64,000 bases of DNA, taken from contig OY743187.1 of NCBI GenBank assembly GCA_963555705.1, positions 10,120,133 through 10,184,132 of the forward strand, written 5' to 3'. Below the pieces are notes generated by a model. That model searched no databases. It had not been told where the DNA came from and saw only the letters and a program-made list of their open reading frames with translations. The position numbers were made by a program, and so were the translations under genes. Of the stretch, positions 23,368-36,200 are shown in pieces; position 1 is the stretch's first letter, and every line of letters begins with the position of its first letter. Source of the DNA: Ligustrum vulgare. Lineage: Eukaryota > Streptophyta > Magnoliopsida > Lamiales > Oleaceae.

Positions 23368-23702
23368 TTGAAGTTGATTTTATTCTAATAAATAAAAAAA
23401 AAAGGAAAACATGCAGGAACAATCACAACATTTTCTAAATCTAATAATCTTTACACATTATTTGGACATTAATCACTTTTTTTTTTTTTACTTTTTAAAT
23501 TTTAATGAAATTTATTAATTGGGGATGGAGATCGAGATCAAGGACGGGATGAAGATGGGGATAAAACGATCATCCCCGTCCCCTGTTCGGGGATGCTTTT
23601 TCATCCCCATCCTCGTTTTTGTAGAAGTTTTCCCGTCCCGTTTGGAGAGGGTCCCCTTCGAATTTAAGTATTCCCCGCCCCGTTGCCATCCCTATCAAAC
23701 AT

Positions 23703-24231
23703 ACACAAATTTATACATTTTATTTTTTATATGGAGAATAATTTCTTGCAAATATTTATCTAGAACTTATTTTCTTTTCGCTCATTTTTCATACATGTAA
23801 AAATGTAGACCTAAATGTAGAAAATAATAAAATTAAAAAGTTACTTAAAGTAACATTACTTTGTCTCGTAATTCCTAAATATTTCCGTCCAAAAAATCGC
23901 TAATTTTGACCCCAAAAATTAAAACAAAATGTTGACCCCATGTTTTTAAGAAAAAAAAAAACCTATTACCCGACAAAACAAAGAAAATATCTTCCGAAAA
24001 ATGCAGTCCGAGCTTTATTTTGTCCTTTTCGGGGCATCGGGTAAAATCGAAACGATATTGCATGGCCCTTGTGCAAAGATGACGCGACACGCCCAAAATA
24101 ATAACAAAGAATCGAGCTACTATTCGACTTATGCTTTTTGCACTAGTGCATGCCAAAATATTTACATTAACATGGTACAATTATGCAGTAATATGGAAGT
24201 GACTGCAGATAAAAACTGTGAAGAAAATAAG
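23703..24231. other. Intergenic and 3' UTR of the ARM gene
   Basis: Short spacer between the hAT-like element and the stop codon of the minus-strand ARM gene. No other feature seen. Confidence 0.5.
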
Positions 24232-27200
24232 TTAATTAGAAGTTAAACACACAAGAAGTTGCTGGCAGATTTGCCTTACATCCATTGAAGGATCGGATAA
24301 CGACAGACTTTGAAGCAATGTTCTCGCTTCGAGTAGCCCCTCAGATATACTTTCCACGATCTCTTCGTCACTTGCCATCAGAGATGCCAGTAACTTGGCA
24401 CCTGCCATTTTTTCCTGTCAACAACAAATCACTCGGTGATGAAAAAACCAGGGAAAATCTGGCTACAGAAATTGAGGTTTCTGTCTTTGCACTGTGTTAA
24501 GTAAGGCATATTATGCAACAAAACATCAGAAAGTGAGAGAGAGAAATCATTATTTGCTTAGACACAAATCAAGAGTTAACAAAAACTTGCAAGGGCTATG
24601 AAAGTAAGTAGGTGAACTCGTTAATGTAAACTAACTACTACGCCCCGTTTGGTCCCGGAGTTTTTGTACAACTTCCCCAAAAACTCATTTTCAACCGCAC
24701 ATTTTTATAGGTACCACCACTTTTACACTTTTCAACCTCTTCTCAACCATACATTCTCCCAAAAATTCAAATTTCATCCAAAATCTCCTAAACCAAACGG
24801 GCTCCTAGTCTACTAAAATCACACCATTTCTGAAAATACCTTATGCGATCCTTCTCTAAGCGATTTCAAAGCAATGCTGAGGAGATCAGACGAATATGGA
24901 GAAACCAAAGACTTCAAATGGTATACTGCTGAGAAAAGAATCTGGATGCATGCAACCCTAATCTCGGGCTCCACCATCACCTGATAACGACAAACAGGTT
25001 GGTGAAACAGGCAAATCAGTCTTTCCCCAAGTAATATTGGAATCTGAACACAGTAATACAGATATTATCGTACCCTTGTAGAATGAATAACACGAGGAAG
25101 AATTTTCCGAAGAAAGGGTTTCTTTCCAGCCCCTGATATCTTTTGACAGGCACTTATAAGTACATTAGCCATGCATAGGCGAAAAGAGAGGTGGACTGTT
25201 CCCTTGGATATAACATCGTGTTTATCAGTCTTAAAGGAGAAACTCTTCTCCTCATTTGTTAATTGATGTATCACATATGTCAGTACAGAACCTTCAACAG
25301 CTGCATTACCTGCAGTCATGTGCCACAGGTTCCATGAGGTTCAGCTCGAAGTATAAGAGCGTGTATGGGCTTAAGCACATTAAAAGGAAAAGTTTCTTTT
25401 TGTTTCCAAACATGTTCGGGTTATTTTATCTTTTCATACTTCTAAGTTAAACAAGTTACATGTTTTAAAAATAGCTCTTACTTTATTGTCAAAAAGGCTA
25501 ATATAATCCCAACTTTAAAATGAAAAAATGATATAATTTAAAACTAATATGTATATGTTTTAAGCTTAGCAAACATGCTCGAAGTACTTGCACTAAGTTG
25601 AAGTTATACCAACAGAGTGGTTGCCATTTCCAACATGGCAAGTGTCTTCCAAGTTTGAGACTCTTAGGGACTTTGGAGCTTGCAATTCAGCGCATAGCAT
25701 CAAGGCCAGACAATCAATGCACCCGTGTTGTGCTTTGGAAACTGAAGTAGAAATGTAAGGTTTTCATGAAGACAGAATTAATAAGAGATTGAAAAAAAAT
25801 ATTTACTCACTTTCATCTCCGTCCACTGATGACCATGATAGAATATTCTGCATTGTTTTTCTTATTCTGAACAAATCTGGATGCTTATACACATTAATGC
25901 CTCTGACCTACATCACAAAATAGGAGGAGAAATGGGATAGTAGTAGATATCGAGAACAGTTTCGTAAGATTTATCATCATATATAAAACTAATGCTCATG
26001 GGAACTGGAAACTCACCATTAGAGATGTACAAACTGAAAATAGACAAGCTTTTATCATTAATACATCCTTAGCATTAGCAGCATATTCTAATTGAGAGGA
26101 CATTATTGGAATTAGAACCTGCAAATGATAGGCAGGGGAAACAAGATCATTAATTTAACTTGAGGAGCATATGCAAAAACAATGAAAGAAAATACGAATA
26201 CGATGCCCATGACAAGGAACCATAGAAACACTTGCGTAATACTGAAGATCACTATCATGTTTCAACGATCATGTTACAATGTGAAGCAATAATCCTCTTA
26301 GTAAATGTGGAAAGCACAAACATTAATTTTAAGGGTAAACCAATATATTTCACAGCATGCTTAATCTTTAAATTAGATTGTTGCATACATCGGGATGAAT
26401 TCGCCCACATAGCTCGGCCGCAAGTTTCCGAACATCTTCAAATTCAGACTTACTCAAGGCCCTGAAGAAGACATTAGTGTACAGAAATCAATTTCCTTTT
26501 CCAAGAAATGATATTGCAAGTGTTTAATTATCAGGCAAACCTGTTTATCAGAAGCTCAACTACACATTCGGTACCCTCAAAGCTGAAATATCCTTTCTCT
26601 GCAAGCAACATTCATTTGGAGGGTAGTCACTTTAGTATAAAGCTTAACAAATCAAAAGGCTCGGCATTTATTACTGTTAGCAGTTATTAGTCAACAAATT
26701 TCTACATTCCATTCTAGATCAAACATTAAGATGTAATGCTGTTGGGATCTAGGTTGCACCGACACTCTGTCGAGAGCCAGCGTGTCGTGTCCGACACTCA
26801 CCGACACGTGTCGGATCTACACCATATAAATTAAAATGAAAAGGGGCGAAATGCATGCAATTAAAAAAATGATAAATCTAACTTACAAGTTTGTTTTTAT
26901 TTGATATCCTCATTTTGATTCAATAAATATACAATGTGTTGTTTGTAATAAGACTAAAATAATAATAATTTGCGTGTCCCCAACGTGTCGTGTCTTAACT
27001 TTTTTTAAAAATCACGTGTCGTATCCGTGCAACGTAGGTTGGGATAATAGGACAAAACGTCCCTACCTTTGACATGTATTGTGCAAAACATCCCAACGTT
27101 TTGATTTTTGACGCTGAACGTCCCAACCTTTACATTTTCTTGTTGGAGACGTCTTTTTTGTTATATTTAACCTTATTTCAACGTTAAATGATGAGCATTT

Positions 27201-30200
27201 TTGTCCAATTCCATTTTTAATTCATTTCTTAAGGGAAATTGGCACAAAACGTCCCTATGTTTGACACTCATTGTGGAAAAAGTCCCTATGTTCATTTTTT
27301 TTTTGCGAATAACGTCCCTACCTTTAGATTTTCTTGCAGATTAGTTCCCAAATTTTACTTTTCTTTCAATTTAGTCATTCCGTATTTGATTTAAAGGTCA
27401 TTGTCTTCAAACGTGTATAACTTTTGATCTACAACTCCGAATTGCACTCCGTTTTTTGCGTTGAACTCCAAATTCAACCATCTTTCTTATGATGTATCAT
27501 GTGCTCATTTATTAAACATTTCGTTTTGACTTTTGTATTGTATATACTTATTTTGTTAGGGATCATTGATTAACGTAAATTGATTTTTGTAAATTTTATT
27601 GAAACAATGAAATTTTAATTTTAGTGTGTTGGACGGCAAGCAGAATTTATAAATTGGATTTATTTGACTTTTTTTTATTTTTTTAAGGTAAAATGTTTGG
27701 TTAAAAATTGGTATGTTTAGCCCCTGTTTGAGCCATATTATAGTCTCAAATCACTTTTTGAACAACACACAATTTCTTTCTCCAATTTTCAAAAAGTGAT
27801 TTGAGACTATAATATGGCTCAAACAGGGGCTAAACATACCAATTTTTAACCAGACATTTTACCTTAAAAAGTCAAATAAATCCAATTTATAAATTCCGCT
27901 GGCCGTCGAACACACACTAAAATTAAAATTTCACAGTTTCAATAAAATTTACAAAAATCAATTTACGTTAATCAATGATGCCCTAACAAAATAAGTATCT
28001 ACAATACAAAAGTCAAAACGAAATGTTTAATAAATGAGCACAAGGTACATCATAAGAAAGATGGTTGAATTTGGAGTTCAACGCAAAAAAACGGAGTGCA
28101 ATTCGGAATTGTAGATCAAAAGTTATACACGTTTGAAGACAATGACCTTTAAATCAAATACAGAATGACTAAATTGAAAGAAAAGTAAAATTTGGGGACT
28201 AATCTGCAAGAAAATCTAAAGGTAGGGACGTTATTCGCCAAAAAAATGAACATGGGGACTTTTTCCACAATGAGTGTCAAACATAAGAACGTTTTGTGCC
28301 AATTACCCTTAAGAAATGAATTAAAAATGGAATTGGAAAAAAATGTCCCTCATTTAACGTTGAAATATGGTTAAATATAACGAAAAGGACGTCTCCAACA
28401 AAAAAATGTAAAGGTTGGGACGTTCAACGTTAAAAATCAAAACGTTGGGATGTTTTGCACAATACATGTCAAAGGTATGGACGTTTTGTGCTATTAACCC
28501 TAATACTAGTGTTTAATTGTAGATTTTAATTCAATCATTTTATTTATTTTTTCCCAGAACACCATCAAAGCCTAAATGGGGTTTTTTGGATTCCACCAAG
28601 ACCCAATTTGTGTGTGTGTGTGTGTGTGTGTTTGGGGTGGGGGGGGGGGGATGGAGCTCGGGGTCGGAATTTTTGGATTCCCAACCTTCTTTATTCATAT
28701 AAAAGTTAGGTACAACACAATCTGAAAAATAGCTGTTTGAATTGTCTTTTGACATCTTGTAGAGGGTCATAATAAAATTATTAGAATGAGAACTAAATAA
28801 ATTTTCATCATATAAGAACTTTATGGAACTTGTCTGCCCACAAGGCTCAAAGTAACTATATTAATTAACTTCTTGGTTAGAGAGTGAAGATTTCATTCAA
28901 GCAGAGTGAAACGCATTTCAATACAATAAGTATAAGTACACTAGTAAAAAGTTTGAATACCATCTTTATTGACATCAATGTCTGCTGTCAATGGACATTG
29001 CTCTAAACATTCTTTTATGATTATGTATTCCTAAATCAGTATTATACATCCACTGGAATGAACCACTAGGACAGCATGGACAAAATTGAAAGGGGAAAAA
29101 AGAAATCATTAAAGTAAGAATCATACCATCAATCACACATTTTCTTTGACGTTCACCATAAACAAGGGGAGAACTTAGGTCATCAAAAACTCTTAGGGGG
29201 AGCAGTCTGATTATGAGAAGTGGGCAAAGGTGACTAAAGAGAGAATGTTCCCATTTCATGGTGTTATTACTTGCATCTTCCTTGCCTTGCAGTTTGGAAA
29301 AGCTCCCATCAACTCTGCTCAAACCAGAACAAAAATAGAAAACATGCGTAAACTATTTTACCCTCATGAAAACTTTCTTTGCGAACAACTATATAATATG
29401 ATAACAATTGAGCAAATTCATACCAAAGTGAAATTTGATATGTTCTGAAGAAAAGCAGCAAAGGATATTCAATACGTAGCAGTAAGAACCAAATTTAAAA
29501 ATATGATCCACCAAAGTAATTGACTAATCAACACTGTCAAAGTTTTATAACAAATATGGAGATCTTATTAATTATAAGATGCATAGTCTGCTTTATCTTT
29601 TTGGGAAGAAAACAGAAATGGCAAAAAGAGCTTAGACTTTCAAGATGAAAGAAAGATCGCTACTTGTCATCTAGTGATCTAGTATGAAATACTAGTCCAA
29701 TACATTGTGCTCTTCCAGATTCGTTTCAAAGCATCTTGGTATTCCATACACAAGGCAAAAGACAACTGTGGTGAAATTTTAGTACCCTACTTCAATTAAT
29801 AGTGAGGACAAACACAGTGAAAATACTCATGAGCACAGTGAAAATGAAAAGAGGGTCAAAAAGAAAATTTACTCACATTTTCTCCCCTTTTGTATACAAG
29901 ATAAGTCGATGAAAGACCAAATTTGAAGCTTCGGCCAAATATTCACTTATATAACTCAGAAACTTCACAGTAATAGCATTCGATGGTTCAGATATCATCT
30001 TGTCTATCAAGGGGCCAACCATTACATTCCAATCTTCAACCTGAAATTATTGACAAAATTATAGTAACTAACTCTAATGCTTCAAAAGAAATTGGGAACA
30101 AAGGAGGCGGTAAACGCGGAAGATAGATTCTACAAAGCACCAAAAGTGAGGGAGTGTGGAAGGAAATAGAAGCAGCTAGCATTATAAGCAAGCCAGTAAT

Positions 30201-33200
30201 TACAACACATGAGATTTTAAAAGAGCTTAGTTTGAGAAGTGTTTGGGACTAGATAGAGACTAGGAAGAGCTTAGTTCAAGTTGGAAGAGGCTTCATTTGA
30301 CCTCATTTGTGAAGAAAGAGGTTAATATTTTTTAAATAAGGAACGTAAATTTATGGAGAGCAGATTAGGGAAGAGCAAAGTGCCCTAACAGCAACCTTTG
30401 GGGAAGCTCCATCCTATATGAGTAACTCACTAGGCCAGTAGCAGTTGAAGATCATCTGAGGATTACTCCTCAACGAGATCACAGCAATAAAGGCAGATAG
30501 TATGAAAAAGTGTAAGCACCAAACTAGGGCTAAAGAGGGCAGACTTCACTTTTCCAGGGTGATGTAACCCCATAAGCAAAAGATAAAGAAGCTATGGACG
30601 AAAGAGGAGCAGCAGTATTAGAGGAGGAAAAAATTGATAATACCGAGTGAATGATAGACATTATACCACAATAAAGCTAGGTGGTGTAAGATGGAAAAGT
30701 AAATTAGAGTACAATCTTACAGTTTTTGCCCACTCGGGCAGCAGCTTCAGCAGCCTATCAGCATCGACCTTCGACCCTATACAGAAACAAAAGCACACTA
30801 CATTAAAGAGGATACAGGACTCTTATACTTTAGTTGTTTGGTCGGGGTGGGTACAGAAGCGGTTGGATGACAACTTTAAAGTCAAAGGATTATTAGAGCA
30901 AAATTCTAACAAGGTTTGGGAGAGGAATAAAATGTTTTATGCATACCTTCATTACAAGAAGAAACTGCAGGATCTGGGTTCAGGCAGAGGTTGCTGCAGA
31001 CATCAGTAAAATTGTAAATTTTCAACTTGAAAGCCACTATATTATAGTGAGGGCAAACCCCTCTTATAAATAAATGGAAAGAAAATTTCCCCTTTTATCC
31101 TTTCAAATACTCCATGATGAACAGGGAAGGATTATACTACAAACTGCACACCGTATTGTACTATTGTGTGAACTTCATTTCATAGGAATAAGATATGAAA
31201 AAATTAATATTTATATCAAGGTACCTCAGACAGTCGAGCAGCATGCACACAACATCAGGTTCTTGTCTATGATTAATAAGCAAGGCCATGAGAGTATTAC
31301 TCACAGATAGCTGCACTTTTCCATGTGCAGAGTAAAACTGACCAACTAGTGCAGACAATACCAAAGCAGGGTCTGCAAGAACAAAACAGAGTCATTGGTG
31401 TCAGTACAGCAGTTCAATTTTGAAAGTTCCAATCTGCAACGGGAGCAAAGAGAAGGCCATTTCACACAAGTGACCACTACAAAAAATGCTAAAAGAAGCC
31501 TTTTTTCTGCTTCAATCTGTTGCTTGAAGAACCGTAGGCAAATAGGAACGTGTCTGTATGTTGGGGGCGGAGGATATGTTTATTCATTCAGTGAACAGGA
31601 GAACCTAAACAATTAAATTGCAAATAGAAATATACATGATGCAACCTGACAGGCTATATCAAAATACACAAGATAATAATATTCTTTTCAGAAATATCCT
31701 GCCTATGACCGAGAAAATTTTAATATACTCTTTTTATCCAACAGAAGTCATACATCTCCCAAAAAGACTTGGACTAGAGACTCAGTGTTCAAACTGACCA
31801 ATCATGGGAATCAAATTGGACGCCTGATTTTGAATAGCACAGTTTTCATTTCTGAGGCATCCTAACAAGCGGTTTGCAGTATCTTGCCTGCAAATTCATT
31901 TACTTGAGAATAAGAATCTGACTCACAAAAGACGTGGAAGTACCATATAACCTTGTATTAACACAGTTACACACCACATTTCTTGTGAGAGCACATTCAC
32001 AGACCCAGATGATATGTGAATGAGATCTGAAATAACATCAACAGCATTCATCCTCTGTGCAACATTGTCAGAATCAATGCGCCTTAGTATTTCTTGCAGG
32101 CACCAACTATCTGAGCATCTGCCAAATCAATATTTGCATCACATTTGGAATAAAGATGTCATCTAACATGTCAAAAAAGCCTAGCAAGTGAGTAATAAAC
32201 ATACATGGAACAGTATTCTGCAATAAGTTTAACAACTGCTTTTGCTGCCACATCTCTCTCATCCAAAAGATGTAGGAGTGAAGGCAGAATGGCTTCTATT
32301 TGTCTATTGTCATCAAGATTGCTTTTAGACTGGTTCGTCCTAAACATGACTGCTTTGAATATGCAAATTGCACCATCGATTACTTCCTCGTCGGCACAGC
32401 TTAGCTAATAAACATAAAATGTTCTTTAGTGCTGAACACATATAATTGCTTAACGACAATGATAAAAGCTTACAGAATCACAAATTACTCTCCCATAGAC
32501 ATGGCCTGCATTGGCCCAGTATTCCCAATGAAAATGACTCCTAAAAATTGACTGACATTAAAGATGGGAAAGTCGGAGGAGTAATTTATACAGGGAAGTT
32601 TCATATCATCAGTGTTGCCCCAACCCATTTTAACAAGCTGAAAAGTAGATTTCCTAGTCACATAGAATTGATAGAAAAGGGGGCTTTCACAGGTTTTAGA
32701 ATTATTCGATGTCAAATTGGAAACTCATCAACAAACATGTGCTAACATCAGATCAGTCTAGGATACATCACCCACAAAGCTATCAGCCCAAACAAAAAAT
32801 ACTGGCAACGCTTGGCCCAATATTGGATTTTGGGCAAGGAACTTTGGATGAACTAATGCGAATGACTGAACTCTTTCAACACTTTTAAACTTTGCTTTTG
32901 AGCCGGAGCTCCTCTTTCCCAAAAAGAGTGCCCGTCTGAGCTATCTCAAAGTAAAGACAAATGCATCATTCCCTTCCCCCAAAAGCTAAAGAAAAAATAT
33001 GTCAACCATATCTAAACTAAAATTTCCACTCAAAAGTGTTTACCAAAAGCTTCGAAAGCAGAAAAAGTAAACCTATACAAATGCCCAAATAAAGAAATTT
33101 GATATAACCATTGCACAATGCTACCTGAGATATGAGAACTTGAGATATCTGAGATCCAAAATCAGTCATTGCAGTTTCAAATTTCTTGTGATCTAAACGG

Positions 33201-36200
33201 CCAAATAGAAGGGAAAGACAATTTAAGAAAAACTTAATGATCTCTACTCCAGTGTCTTTACTTGAGCTAGATTCTTCAGCTTGGTTATCTGCATAGAACT
33301 GCAAAATGTTCTTCGTCAGGATTTAAACTAAATCAATAAACATATATAAACAGCAGGGTAGAAAGAACATATACATACACACATGCCTTACACATATCTA
33401 TGTTTAGCTTCACTTCTAAATTTAAAATAAGCAGCAAATGGACCAAAATTTGAGATCATGAGGTCTAGCATTCCTATTTGTAACACAAGTTCATAATCTA
33501 TACAGTTAAGGATTTAGATCATTGTGTCAACTACTAAATCACAGTTCATCAAATAAACTGTACTCCATCACATTCATGTTGATTTGGGGGCTTTATGAGT
33601 TATGTTACCTAGTCAATAAATACAAACCCCAAACCCAGAGGCAACACACAAATAGATAGGTAGGGAGGGAGGGTTTTTTATCCTTGCTTCTCTCAACAAT
33701 CACACCAGATGCAAGTGCCATATCAAAAGTAATCAGTCATACCTGAATCCCAGACAAATATTGGTCCAATAGTTCTTTATATTGATGAGCAAATTTGTTA
33801 TCTTCCAAGTGTATGAGCACACCATAATGTTTCCAACAAGAAGAGAGAAGCAATGCTCCAGTCTTCACCATCTCCAAGTCTATCTTTCAACATGGTTCAA
33901 TAATAAAAAACATAAGAACTGAGGCTGTGTCAAACAAAATCAAACACGTTTACAAAAGGCTTGCAACATTCATTATCAATTACACCTGCTTTATTCTGAA
34001 AACAATAATTACGCTTTTTCGTCTCCAACAACCACTTAAATACTTTCTCTAATCCTCGAGCGTGCAAAGGCTGACTTTTTCTGCTCCACTGTATATTTTA
34101 AAATGAAGGAAAAGATCTAGTGAGTAAATCTCATTGTAGCTTTGCAGCAGGTAGCCAAACAAGACTATAAAGCATTAAAATAAACAATTCTGAAAATCGA
34201 GTATGATACATAATATAGACACGGAATCAAATTAGTTCAAAGTAATCTACTTTAATGCAAGACTAAAAGCCCGATGTATAACCCAGTCAAGCAGCAATAG
34301 AAAAACCAATACATCAAAAACCTCTGCAATCAATACAGGAACAATGGCAAACATAATCTGCACAAAGATCTAGTTTACGTACACCGAGTTAAGAACGTAC
34401 AGCTGTAAGTCTCTGCACAAGAGTCATCAGTTGATCTAGATGATCCCAAAGCAACAATTTCATTTCCAAGCTGCTCGGCGCTTCGGATGCTTTGCTCAAA
34501 GTCTTTGCTTCTCTCTCACTGGTATCAGCTGATAATAAAGCAATAGGTTTATTTTTTGCATTAAGAACAGATGATTTTTTACTGATATCTGAAGAAATGG
34601 ACACCGTATCCTTTCTGGTCAGCGCTACTGTAATAGACAATATGAAATCAGCAGCAGCAACTGAAAGACGAGTTGGCAACTCAAATCCCTCCTGCAAAAT
34701 GCTGCAATACTATTGATCAAACACCGGGTCAAAAGATTAAAAAGGCTACACGTTTTATATTAGGAACGCGAAATCATGCCAATCATCTGCCCTCAGGATC
34801 ATTGATGCAAATAAACTGAGTATTATCTCATAGCACTATATCTAAAGAAACAATACCCTAACCCCCCCCCCCCCCCCCAAAAAAAAAACCAAAAGAGTAG
34901 AGGTGGAGGCATAAAAACCACACCAAACCTCCTATGGGATTCTTTTAAATATATATATATATATAGACACACACACACACGCACAATACCTTGTTATAAA
35001 TATCATCCACATCATAACCACACCAACTTAAAAATAATGCTGGTCCGAATGCATGTAAATACAGCGATAATGATTGAAATATATAGAAGTTACCCTTCGA
35101 ACAGTCTCACCTTGGGATTTTGTAACTAAAAGCCAGAAGGGAGGAGATTTATTCAAAGTACAGGTTCCAATAATAATTCCGTAGATAAATGATACAAAAA
35201 ATAAACTCGTCATTGAAGTACTAAAGCAAAAGATTTAACCAATTGCTACAGCATTTGTTTAAATTGGGAATTGTATATTACAAAATTTCAATTAGTAAAT
35301 CCTTCAACCAGTTGCAGTCAAGTAATGATCGCTCAGTAAAACCTCATCGCGTGAAAATGTAAAGGCCAAAAGGGAGCAAACTTCAACTTATTTGATGGTA
35401 CTAACTACTAATAAGAGGATAGCTACCTTCCATTGCATGTTATTGATAAAAGATGGTTAACACATGAACAAAACATCTTCAACACTGCATTATACTTCTT
35501 CTCTATTCCTACAAAAAAGAAAAAATAAGATAAATAAAAAACTTAACAAATCCTGGTTAGTTTACTAATTAGGAGAGGAACAGGATAACATAGCTAACAG
35601 GCAATCCCCCCACAACTAGCCCCAAAAAAAATAAAATTAAAAAATTAAGATGGTAGCATAATATAGGAGCTGCACTGAAGGTCCCAAAAATATATATCAC
35701 ATTTTGATACCAAGTTGATTTAAAGTAAATGGTAATGTTACCATCAGTCGCAATTTTTTTCACAGTATTCTCGTACTCTATAAGACTGCGTCCAAGAATA
35801 CACCACCCAAGGGCAATATAATGATCATCCTTTCTCGATAAAATTCCTGCTAAGTTTCCTACAATATCTTGAAATAATACGTCATCTTGAAACAGCCAGT
35901 TCAGAAGTACCATAGCCTGGTTTCCGTGCTTCAACTCTCTTGCTCTCAACGACTGATGAAAAAAGTATTAATATTCAACTAATCAGTACCAGTTATCCAA
36001 ACACAATCATATTGCTTACTTATTAGTAAATGGTTTGAATAATTTGGCAGAGAAGGATCTATACTTGAGCAAGTGCAAAGTAAACAATTGATTATATTTT
36101 GCAAATTAAAAAACATTAAGTGCATTTGAGCTAATCTTTAAAAATTTACTTACAAGAACTCCAATAATTTTTTTTCTCTTATCAAAGTTTAAAATAAGCA

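Larger units (their letters stand above)
18672..23403 (+). mobile_element. 5'-truncated L1-type LINE, split by a solo LTR
   Basis: The LINE is read in two blocks, 18672-18892 and 21432-23403. The first carries the end of the reverse transcriptase palm: SYLFLLCTEAF, later FFADDSLVFLRA (the catalytic Asp-Asp pair), ending ERASGQKV. The second resumes in register with NFVKTSIYFTPN. Joining the blocks at the duplicated AAGTT restores the reading frame. The 3' end is AATAAA plus an A-run at 23391-23403. The 5' truncation inside the reverse transcriptase is usual for LINE insertions. I could not find a convincing LINE target duplication. Confidence 0.82.
18504..23694. mobile_element. hAT-like element carrying nested insertions
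   Basis: An 8-bp target duplication TCAAACAT is present at 18496-18503 and 23695-23702. The terminal inverted repeats are TAGGAATGGCAACGGAACG (left) and, read backwards, TAGGGATGGCAACGGGGCG (right). Just inside both ends are 'ccccgtccc' and 'atccccg' subterminal repeats. The 8-bp duplication and TAGGGATGGCAACGG ends are those of plant hAT superfamily elements. No hAT transposase is present. Without its insertions the element would be only about 450 bp, so it is a MITE enlarged by a LINE and an LTR. Confidence 0.85.

Noticed and set aside
27717..27833. Central GCCCCTGTTTGAGCC pair read as a separate MITE with its own target duplication
   Set aside because: The flanking TTA and TAA are inverted, not direct, and inverted homology continues far beyond them, so they belong to the large palindrome.
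28192..28374. 60-codon plus-strand frame
   Set aside because: It lies wholly in the right arm of the palindrome; the open frame is chance.
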